A DNA stretch of 64,000 bases from Isoetes taiwanensis (lineage: Eukaryota; Streptophyta; Lycopodiopsida; Isoetales; Isoetaceae): contig JAJEKV010000045.1 in NCBI GenBank assembly GCA_021234155.1, positions 9,597,105 through 9,661,104 of the forward strand, written 5' to 3'. A program made the translations under genes and the position numbers. Shown here one piece after another: positions 55,591-64,000 of the stretch. The stretch's first letter is position 1, and each line of letters begins with the position of its first letter. The notes below the pieces were generated by a model that saw only the letters and a program-made list of their open reading frames with translations, made no database searches and was not told the origin of the DNA.

Positions 55591-58074
55591 CCATGATGTG
55601 GATTACATCCCCATTCATATTGGGGACCACAACATGGCTGTTGGGTGACTCCATATGTGGTTTCTTTGATGTGCAGTTTCAATTGTGTGCTTGTTTCTAT
55701 TTTTCTTGAGCATGGTTTGTGGTGGTGACGTCTTCTTACATGGTTGGAATGGAGAGAAATGGAAACTCCCAAGGTGAGTGGGCCATCCCGTTCCTGAACT
55801 TGGACCCCTCTTTAATAAGCTCCAAAATTGATGCATCCAGGCTGATCCTCAGGCATATCCTCCAGAGGCTGAACAGGTTTTTAGTGCAGAGGAGTTCATA
55901 TCAAACATTATGTAGGTTGGTACAGAGGCCCATAGAATTGCAGCTTTACTTAGGATCTTGAGGAGGCAGTTGACATGTTTTTATGCTGCTATTGATTCGG
56001 CGATTTCTAGTATTGCTTGGGAGCAACTTGGGGCTCCGATGTCTGAGTTTTATATACTAAGATCATACATGAGCCTTGCTAGGGTCTGCTGACCCAAGAG
56101 ATCCACAACTTGATGCCGTCATCAGGCGGGCTGCATCTGGGGAACCTATGAACTAGAGCTTTATCTTCTTGCTGTTACGTGTAATCAGGTTGTTGTGCAG
56201 TACTTTTGTTAGTGGCATTTGTGCCAGGTGTACATTTACTGACTTGATGAATGTGTAATGCTTGTTATTCTGATGCCTTGTTTTTTGCTTCGGACTAGTT
56301 TTCTTATTGTGCATTTGTAGCCATGGTTACTAAGACTTGTAGACTTTCAGTGGGCTTCGGACCCTAGGCATAATGACGATCCCATCTCTGAATGTGCCTT
56401 ATGCCTGGATGAGCATTGGCATTGTGCTAGGGTTCAATTCCCCAGGCTTACTGATGGTCTCTGTTTGTTGTATTACAGGTATTTTCCTTCGTCATGCCAG
56501 GCGCTATGTATCGGGATCATCGGATGCATGCCACTGACCGTTGCAACTTGGAGTGGCAGTTAGTGGCACGTGTCTGATTGTCCCTATGCATAGGCTTATT
56601 GTAACTATGAGGAAACGTAGCATGAAGAGGTGAGCTGTGAGCCTTGGATTCGAATTGGAATTCGATTCCCCAGGCTCATGTCACATTGGGATGCTATTTT
56701 ATGCTAGAGGTCTAGAATTCGGTGTTCTATTCGTATGACGCCGTGTTGTATACATACCATAATCTTTGTATATGATGTTAACCAATGGTGCTTGGTCTTT
56801 AGGTACGCCCTTTCAAAGCGGGTCGACAGGGACTGATTTGACCCCAAATTGACTTGGGAAGGGCTCACAGGATCTATGGAGAGAGAATATTCCATGAACT
56901 ATGCCATAATCGTACGGGCCTACAAAAAATAATATACGCTCTAGCAATAATAATACACGCTCTATGAATAAAGTAGCTCGAAATTTATTCTATCACTTAT
57001 TACTTATTATACTTTAGGTAATTACAATTTTTTCTTTTCTACTTTTGAGCGTTCGGCTAAACTTTCAAAACTCCTTTAGCTAGCTTTTGAAATTTTGATA
57101 TATTTTTATGAAATGTTGGTATTTTAGTTGTGCAGAACTAGTCATGGTTTTCTTACTTCTCATCGCTAAATCCATCCTTATCGCTAAATCTTGGCTCTTC
57201 AGGGCAGGACCAATTTGAAATATACCTTGTTAGATGAAATTTGAGCCACCACAATCAAAACCCTAGAACTATAATACCAAATGTATAAATACCCCAAAAA
57301 AAAAAAAAAAAAAAAAAAACTCGCATATTGAATACGTAATGGCGTTCCTTTTCCACAACAAAAATACATGTGCAACAACACAAATTCACAAACCAAAATG
57401 CAAAATGGCGTTCCCTTGGGAATTAAACCCAAGCACGTCTGTAGAGCCAAAAATTGAATCCATATATTGTTACAATTAATAAAGGCCTTGGTCACAGACA
57501 TTGATGGCCTATATGTGGAAACAAATGCTGCTACGGTATACATATTAGAGTTAGAAATATCACTACAGCAGGGAGGAGAGTGGAGACATTGGAAAGGGAA
57601 TACATTGAAGGGGGAGTACAGATATCTCCACATTCCTTAGTGGAACAGAGGCTGCAATCGCAAGCTAGTGAAAAGGAGTAGACTGCTATAGTGTCTACTG
57701 CTACCAGGTCTTCAAACTTGCATATTGTAGGGGTTATAGAGGTAGAGACTAATGCCCTTTCAAATGTGGATAAGGCTCTGCGTTTCTTCAATTGACATCA
57801 TGTATGTGAAGGTTGTTGGAGTTGTCTCTGCTACTCGGGTGGGAGCGGCAACACCTGATTGTCCTCGTCATCTTCTTATTCGGTTTTAAGGTGCTCTCAG
57901 CCGCCAACATTAGGCGCATTGGATTGGCTATGTCTAGATAATTCAAATAGCACAAAATTACCATTAGCATTAGCAATATCTTTTATTTTTTGAGCTCCAA
58001 TTCAGAGCCTGAATTGAATGGCCACACAAACAAAATCCCTCAGAGATTGCTTAAGAATTCCAGCTCCAATTCAG
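55591..58074. other. Intergenic with degraded transposon sequence
   Basis: 55591-56170 may be the degenerate C-terminal part of the Rep gene or its flank. GGTTCAATTCCCCAGG at about 56430 and TTCGATTCCCCAGGCTCATG at about 56660 resemble tRNA B-boxes without A-boxes. 57297-57320 is a 24-base A-run. No genes supported. Confidence 0.35.
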
Positions 58075-58405
58075 ATCTTGAAGTGAAACATATTGCCTTA
58101 CATACAAAGTCCCTCAGAGTTTGCCAGAGAATTCAGCTGAGAATTTTCCTCAGAAATTGAAGGAGGCATTCAGTTCTTACCAAGATATGCATGCAAATTG
58201 TCTTCAATATAAAGACGTCACTCATCTTTTCCTCGATCCTGATTTTCTCGACCAATGCAAATACTTGGCCTATGTAGAAGGATATGACGGGCTAGGAAAC
58301 AGACTTTTAGTGATGGTATCAGCATTTATATATGCTCTTCTGACAGATAGAGTATTTCTGATAGACAACAGAGGCCATCTTGCAAAATTACTCAGAACCA
58401 TTTAG
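58075..58405 (+). pseudogene. GT37 xyloglucan fucosyltransferase fragment
   Basis: Encodes LKEAFSSYQDMHANC, then CKYLAYVEGYDGLGNRLLVM and VSAFIYALLTDRVFLIDNRG, ending LLRTI and TAG. These match the N-terminal region of plant FUT1-like fucosyltransferases (CKYLVW..GLGNR...SAFLYALLTxRVLLID). Only about 95 of the 500-plus residues are present, and the C-terminal catalytic motifs are missing. It is not functional. A short direct repeat (AAAATCCCTCAGAGA and AAAGTCCCTCAGAGT) lies just upstream. Confidence 0.85.
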
Positions 58406-58466
58406 GGCATCATCATGGCTTTTGCCAAAGAATTTTCTATATCATATGGTAAGAAAGTGGGAAAAA

Positions 58467-58752
58467 TTAAGATGAGAGATGACAAAATTACATTTCTAAC
58501 TGTTCTTGATGCATTCGTGCTCTAGCACAAGAGAAGTGCATTCATTATTCTATTACCCTTTATGGATTAGGGTCAAATATAGCAATTGGCAGTGCTCTTG
58601 TCAACCTATATGGCAAATGTGGAAGCCTGAAGGACAATTACGAAGTATTTCAAAAGATGCCATGCAAAAATGCAATTTCATAGCATACAATGATGGCGTC
58701 ATATTTCCAGAATGATGAGCATAAGTCTGCTTTGTTGTTATTTCGTGAGATG
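58467..58752 (+). pseudogene. PPR protein remnant
   Basis: One to two PLS-type pentatricopeptide motifs. DDKITFLTVLDA ends one motif. After a one-base shift, CIHYSITLYGLGSNIAIGSA, LVNLYGKCGSLKDNYEVFQK and, after a TAG in place of Trp, MMASYFQNDEHKSALLLFRE follow. The landmarks VGSALVxMYxKCGSL, VFxxMPxxN and ALxLFxxM are those of organelle RNA-editing PPR proteins. The surrounding repeats are lost, so this is a small remnant. Confidence 0.85.
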
Positions 58753-59325
58753 CGTGTGGAAAAAAGCACGAATTCATTAATTAGAGAAATTTGGAATTCT
58801 CGTTTAGCATGAAATAGGTTAGCGGGTAGCCATATAGTGCAAAAACTACTACCAATTGAGTAAAAGTTGGCGTTTTTTTGCACAAATTCTGCAAATGCTT
58901 CAGTCTTATTCGGAAATATAGTTTTTACTGCTAATGCAAAGGTTCACCGCGAGTATAACGTAGTAGGAGGGAGTGTGAAAACTTCTACAAGAAGCCTTGA
59001 CGCGATGTTTCGCGGTGAAAGGAGACGGCGAAAGAATGTGCCTTTTATTAAAACCATATGAGAGCATTGTGTTAAAAGAAGGTGCCAGAGGAGCAAGGAT
59101 ATCACACAAAATTCAGTATTTAAAGCCATGTAATTGTACTCTGAGGAGGATCATGATGTGATTATTTTTAGCATTAAACATATGGTAAAAGATATGGGTA
59201 AAGACAAAACCAAAGTTTTGAAACAAAAGTTTTCATTGAAGGAAGTAATATACAACATAATTCTTGATTGAAGGAGATAATTATTCTGATTGTGTTTGGA
59301 TACTTGATCGGGTATCACACCCATT
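58753..59325. other. Intergenic
   Basis: No supported gene. AT-rich. Confidence 0.4.
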
Positions 59326-59682
59326 TCATTGGCCATCACGATTGACATGCTCTCTACCCAATTCCATAGCTTGTGTTGTGTCCATCTCGAATAACACTTT
59401 GTGACCTCGGAATCCCGAACACCCATGGCGTTTGTGATGCGGCTGCAGGATGTGAATCAGGCTCCCATTCTTCACTTCCATCCTTTGCCTTTGCTCCCGC
59501 CTATAAGTTCGTTTTCGCGGTAGCTCACTTGCGGCGATAGCATTCTCGATGTGGATGATAGAGCTTCGCTTCTTCTTTGTGTACACGATGCTCTGTGACC
59601 CAAGAACCTCATCTTGGTCAATGTCCATGTCTTTGTTGAGTGCGCTTCCATGTGCTTTGGGTCTGTTTCCATGTGTTCTCAT
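59326..59682 (-). CDS. Basic protein of the right-hand transposon region, unknown
   Basis: A 118-codon frame begins MRTHGNRPKAHGSALNKDMD. It includes KKKRSSIIHIENAIAASELP and the basic RKRTYRREQRQRMEVK, suggesting nucleic-acid contact. No family recognised. The next frame at 59782-60030 on the same strand may be an upstream exon. Confidence 0.35.
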   Translation of the reverse strand: MRTHGNRPKAHGSALNKDMDIDQDEVLGSQSIVYTKKKRSSIIHIENAIAASELPRKRTYRREQRQRMEVKNGSLIHILQPHHKRHGCSGFRGHKVLFEMDTTQAMELGREHVNRDGQ

Positions 59683-59781
59683 GCGTATTCAAACTTATGT
59701 TAAGCTGTCAAAGAAAGGCATGTACCCATCAAGCTTCTCATTAAGTGCATGCAATTTTTGGAAAAGTGGGCTCCGGGGCTT

Positions 59782-60100
59782 CTATACCTTTTTCCGTCTC
59801 TTCAAGCAAAGCGCTTTGTTTCTTGCATTCTCTCTTAAGTAGGACTTAGCATCGAGGTTTTCCAAAATGGAACCCAACTTTGATAGATCGTGTTTTGGGT
59901 GATCTCGATGTCGGGTTGAAATTTGGATCGGGGTCAACATTCTCGCTTTCGGCTCTTCCTCAAACCCATCGGCACTTGGATTGGCCATCTTATCAAAGCG
60001 TTTCAAAGAGCGCCCTCGAGAAAGCGGCACACTTTACGAACTTTTCCGAAAAGCCGCTCTTTTTGCCTTGCATAAGAGCAACCGCGAAGCCGTCCAGTAG
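59782..60100 (-). CDS. Probable exon, unknown family
   Basis: The frame reads MPLSRGRSLKRFDKMANPSA, then ILENLDAKSYLRENARNK. Protein-like composition, with degraded extension to higher coordinates. It is probably part of the same minus-strand gene as 59326-59682 and 61190-61699. Confidence 0.3.
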
Positions 60101-61189
60101 AAAAGAAATCCGAACACAACCATCGGTCGGCACCGGTGTTCAACAATATGGTAGGCATAGGAGGTTTTCAGGTGGCATTTCAATACAAGATCTCCTTCCA
60201 TTGCCGCCCATTTGAATCTTGGTTTGCCTGTAAAAGAGTCGATATTTCTTTTTTTATCTTCTCGTCGGCATCCTCATTACATTGGCGGCATTGGAGGCAA
60301 TGGTGTTGACTTAGGAGCCTTGCCGTGTGGATATAGGTGAAGCTCCAACTCACGGTTTACCGCGGGTGCTACCACGAACATCACTCCTGTTAATGCACAT
60401 ATGACTAATAAAATACTGATGTTCTTTCACCCTTCTTTTGCTCTCCCATCCCATTTCTTCATAGGAACCTAAAGATAGGTAGCCACATACTGAATTTGCT
60501 TACATTTGAACAAGCAATTGGGCAAATTCAGCGGCGCATGATAATGACCAAGTGATAAACTTTGGCATCCGTCATGGTAGCTATCCTTGTAAATAGATCG
60601 TGTATTTCTTGCAATCCCATACCTTGTTTATCCCTCGGATGTCAATAAATATCGATTAATGCATTCTCGACACTTGGGAGGAAGTAGGGATGCCATCCTT
60701 TGTCACTTTGCTATGACAATATTTTCTTTTCCTTTCTTTTTCTAGCCTCTTACGGCTTTAGAATATTCCTGATTGGTTCCAAAAGGCTACGGTAGGTTAC
60801 CTAGTGTATGATCCTTGTTATAGTTAGCCTTCCGCGTTTTCTGTATCGGTATCGATATATCCAAGATTCTCTGTTCGATGAAAATCGGGAAAAGCACGAA
60901 GCAATTCCTCCGACTATCGAAATCCTTTTGCAGCAAATTTGAGGCATAAGACAAAATTTGGCGCCTCATAAAAGTGAGGGTTCGATGTCAATTGCCGTTA
61001 TGCGCAATCAAATCTACCGCTATAACTTTGTTGCACCTTTAAATAGGTCTTGCCTTCTATAATCTCATCGAAAGCGGTTGTGACAACTCTGCATTCGACA
61101 TACCTCGTAGCAACGGGCCGGGTCTTGTTAAAAGAAGTCTTTGGATGGCTTGTGCGGAAACTCACCATGATCGTCAGCGAGTTTACGAC
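60101..61189. other. Degraded minus-strand coding region
   Basis: Fragments of protein-like sequence occur in shifting minus-strand frames, for example ISIPIQKTRKAN near 60840. No continuous frame or family can be supported. Confidence 0.3.
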
Positions 61190-61699
61190 TCACCTGAGGC
61201 AAACAACTTCCATTAACTTCTTGAAAACCTTCTCATCCATAAAAATGAATTGCTTTTCATCCTTAAGCTCCTGCACTTTCAAGGTGGTCGTTGCAATTTC
61301 ATGGAAATCCTGCAGAAGCAATTTCAAGGTCATCAAGATCGTGGCCGCGAACTTGGCGAGTAGAAAACAAATAAATACCTTCCAAGCTGAAGTTTTAGCT
61401 GTCCCTATAGGTCCTTGTGGAGGGCAACCATAAGCCTTGTGCTGATGACGAAGTTGTTGCAGTTTTTCAATCAGTGGCTCTCTGTACACGGTGTTTGCAA
61501 TTACTTTGTTGCATTGAATACTCAACTCTATATATTCCTTGTCTGTAAGATTTCCGTTCAGCACCCTCGATCTTCTTCTAGCATATACTTTGGCAAATTC
61601 TAGATTCTTTGCTTTCGAACTTCGAAACAATAGAACAAAGGAGTTATGCGGCACAAATCTTGTGGTTGCCGAAATAATATAAAATTTCTTGCCCTTCAA
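61190..61699 (-). CDS. Minus-strand transposon-region gene part with a short intron
   Basis: The frame includes SSKAKNLEFAKVYARRRSRV and LNGNLTDKEYIELSIQCNKV. At 61380 it reaches a GTATTT donor and resumes after TTCTGCAG at about 61311 with DFHEIATTTLKVQELKDEK. It ends at another donor near 61197 (CTCAG before GTGAGTCG). The 70-bp intron contains CGCGGCCACGATCTTG, the same motif as the repeats at 63.1-63.4 kb. Family not recognised. Confidence 0.45.
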   Translation of the reverse strand: MKGKKFYIISATTRFVPHNSFVLLFRSSKAKNLEFAKVYARRRSRVLNGNLTDKEYIELSIQCNKVIANTVYREPLIEKLQQLRHQHKAYGCPPQGPIGTAKTSAWKVFICFLLAKFAATILMTLKLLLQDFHEIATTTLKVQELKDEKQFIFMDEKVFKKLMEVVCLR

Positions 61700-61882
61700 A
61701 TCTTACGGATTGCTCCATGTCACCCTCCTCTCGAAAGATAGACAACCGTCGAGTCAAATCTACATATCAGTGTCCAAAGATAAAGAATTAGTTACGGTAA
61801 TAGGGTCAAGCGGAACGGCGTCGGCGAGGGGTGAGGACCTCTGTCGGGTATGTCTTGAAGCTTTTAACGAGTTTGAACATGG

Positions 61883-62461
61883 TCATTTGACAACGTTACG
61901 TGTGTCAAGTTTGCTGAGTGCGGGTTCACAATCAAAAATAGAAATCTTTGTAAACCAATTAACCCCTAAGGGGTAGAACCTTTTAAACTGTTCAAGCTTA
62001 GGTGGTTTGCTCTGCCATCTTGCGTTCCTCTTGAGTTGAACTTCAACTCGGCCGGAATGGCGGGTGCTTGGGGCCATGTCAATGCTAGTTTAGAGGAGGC
62101 ATTAAATGGCGGGGGGTTTGAGAACTGGCTGGGCTGGGGCTATCCTCACGAGGTGTCAGATTCTTAAGGCTAATTTTGAAAGGAGGAATTTTTGGAATAA
62201 ATCCACCCGATGTATTGCTATCTGGGGCCTTCATAGCAATAGGAAGAGTAGGGTTAACAATCTGGGAGGGTTTATAAATGGATTGTGGTTCTTGAGCAAT
62301 TTCTTTTTGGTCTTGAGGTCTCTCCCAAAGTAGCAATAGGCTTCACACTCTTTTTCTTGGCCCGGGCTCTTAGCCAATTGGTGTCCATCACGGAGGGCAT
62401 CTTCTCGTCGAACCGCTTTCAAGGCCCGGCTTCGGAGGCTTCTTGTATGTAGACAAACCAT
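61883..62461 (-). pseudogene. Pro/Lys-rich remnant
   Basis: Overlapping minus-strand frames hold KISLKNLTPREDSPSPASSQ with PRHLMPPLN, and upstream RALKAVRREDALRDGHQLAK. This looks like the upstream exons of the 61190-61699 gene. It continues in broken form to about 62960. No family recognised. Confidence 0.3.
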
Positions 62462-63088
62462 TTACGCATGTCGAGGAACCGAGCAATATGTCTCTGTTTC
62501 CCTTTATACGACAAAGAGAGATTCATGGGATGGCAACAACCAGCCATACCCTTAGCGGCGTCGGGGCGTTTTCCACAATGGGCTGGCTTGTTCATTTCTT
62601 TGGCATCATCAAAGGCGGGTCATAATTGCGCCATTTCAAAATGTACTCGAAGCGCAATGCTTGTGGGTCCTCAATCTTTGCATATGATGGCATCTTGCAC
62701 ATTGTTCTTAAATGCCTTCCACATTGCCACCACTATGCCAACTTGTTCAACGTCCTCGGCTTTTTTCCGGTCAGCGAAAGCGAGCCTGGGTCCTTTCTGC
62801 GATCACCCTTAATGTCGCGGTATAGCACTGTGCAATCTCGATACACCATTTCCTTTCATTGGAAGGGGTTATATCTGGTGGCTCGACATCGGTCCTCGGA
62901 AGAGAGCAAGTCTTTGTAAACAAAAAGCTTGTAGTGAGTGCACGGTAGGCTGCATAGTAATGGTGCAATAAAAAGGTTTAAACTATCAGTAGAAAGCGGC
63001 CACCGCGATCACGCCAAGCGACTAAAATAGAACTCCACACAATGTGACGCGGTATTAACATAACCGACTTTGTGTGTAGCACTTAAGA

Positions 63089-63362
63089 CCTACTACAAGA
63101 AAACATCGCAATAAAGAAAATCTATATGCTCAGCCAGGACCACGACGCGATCTTGATGGCGACTACACTATGAAGACCGCTATCACGGAAATTATAAAAC
63201 CAATCAAAAGCAAGACCGGCCGCGATCTTGATGGCAACTACACTTATGAAGACCGCTATCTAGAAATTATAAAACCTATCAAGCAAGACCCTGACCGCGA
63301 TCTTGGCGAGCATCTATACTTATGAAAACAATAGAAGTTCTAGTAGGCAAGATCGTGGCCGC
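63089..63362 (+). repeat. CACTA-like terminus with subterminal tandem repeats
   Basis: CTACTACAAGAAAACATCGC at 63089 resembles the CACTACAAGAAAA terminus of CACTA transposons. It is followed by a 75-bp unit in two and a half copies (63144-63218, 63219-63295, partial to 63330). The unit contains CGCGATCTTGATGGC, TATGAAGACCGCTATC and GAAATTATAAAACC. A related motif in inverse orientation (GCAAGATCGTGGCCGCC) follows. The element would extend to the right, beyond the window. Confidence 0.55.
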
Positions 63363-63980
63363 CCGATCTTCTTCGAAAATAAATGTTAGAAAATACCTTC
63401 TCGAGGAGTCCTTAGGTGCCATGGGATGTGGCCGGTTCGATCTGAAATATGGGTTTTGGAGTGGGTCGGGGCCTTCGGAGGTCGAAGAAACTAGGCTGAA
63501 TGAAATCGCGGAGTAGAAATTAGTTTTTGAATGTTTTGAGTTTCAATTTATAGAAACAGCGCTGAAATTAAATGCCCGCCCCTCATGATGGCGTGAAAAA
63601 AGCGTGCCCGACCATAATGGCGTCGTCTGGCCGTGATAATAATTACCGGCCGGCCGCCCGTATTTATTCCACGACATTAATGCGGTCGTCGCGAATATAC
63701 CGTCCGGAAAGGCCCGATAACCCGTCTGAAAGGTCTTTATCCACTTGGGCGTCAGCGTTCAATTTGGTCATAATTTCGGACGACACTTTATCCGACCATA
63801 AATGCCTCCAAAATATCCGGTTCTGAGACCGGACGGCGGCCAAAAATTTGAATTCGAGAACAAACCAATTCGAGAAAGCGGGAAAAGCCAATTCAAATTT
63901 CATTGTTTTGCAAGATCTTGGGGAGGGCTGCGCTAAAATTTGGGCCAAGTTTGGGCAAGGATTTCTTGCGAAATTCGCAT
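63363..63980. other. GC-richer right edge of the window
   Basis: Possible transposon interior. The longest minus-strand frame (63664-63984) has no recognisable motif and is cut by the window edge. Confidence 0.3.
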
Positions 63981-64000
63981 CCATTGAAAGCGGCCCGGCG

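Noticed and set aside
56425-56670. tRNA genes suggested by B-box-like sequences
   Set aside because: No matching A-box at the right distance and no cloverleaf pairing.

Overview
The window reads as nuclear DNA of a land plant, probably a repeat-rich non-seed vascular plant such as a fern; I cannot fix the species. Reasons: plant-type genes with GT-AG introns (an RluA-type pseudouridine synthase and a class I formin), fragments of plant GAPDH, beta-amylase, YbaB/EbfC, GT37 fucosyltransferase and PPR genes, and a large load of several transposon classes. Only two genes look intact and ordinary: the 12-exon pseudouridine synthase (4073-6686, +) and the 5-exon class I formin (47642-51115, +). Layout. 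0.7-1.2 kb: a miniature LTR retroelement with tRNA-like Pol III boxes in its LTRs. 1.3-2.1 kb: a 370-bp direct duplication. 4.1-6.7 kb: pseudouridine synthase. 8.6-9.4 kb: four internal GAPDH exons. 10.2 and 20.2 kb: two copies of a 60-bp foldback. 15.2-16.1 kb: beta-amylase and YbaB/EbfC remnants. 20.3-26.9 kb: a minus-strand mosaic gene with ParB-like, adenine-methylase-like and FCP1/HAD-like parts; twelve copies of an 18-24 bp palindrome sit in its introns and flanks, with a divergent transposon-type exon on the other strand. 27.85-41.41 kb: a 13.6-kb segment bounded by 33-bp terminal inverted repeats. 41.4-46.3 kb: a decayed Ty1/copia element with a LINE fragment inside. 47.6-51.1 kb: formin. 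52.5-54.3 kb: a non-coding TIR element. 54.5-55.6 kb: a HUH-endonuclease (Replitron-type) Rep pseudogene broken by a SINE. 58.1-58.8 kb: GT37 and PPR remnants. 59.3-64 kb: another transposon-like minus-strand gene region with a CACTA-like terminus near 63.09 kb. The most unusual region is the 27.85-41.41 kb segment. On the plus strand it carries a broken transposase-like gene (31.2-32.9 kb). On the minus strand it carries a series of small genes: four paralogues starting MASSSSS or MASTSST, an acidic protein, a histone H3-like protein that begins MARTKQTAR, and others. Several have a TATA box 65-100 bp before the ATG. Imperfect hairpins with arms TCACACGACGC / GCGTCGTGTGA recur nine times between or around these genes, so the interior looks like an array of gene cassettes carried by a large DNA transposon. 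A five-unit TTAGGG block lies in one promoter. Most reading frames there contain frameshifts, so this copy is decayed or its sequence has indel errors. All family names come from reading motifs by eye; no database search was possible.
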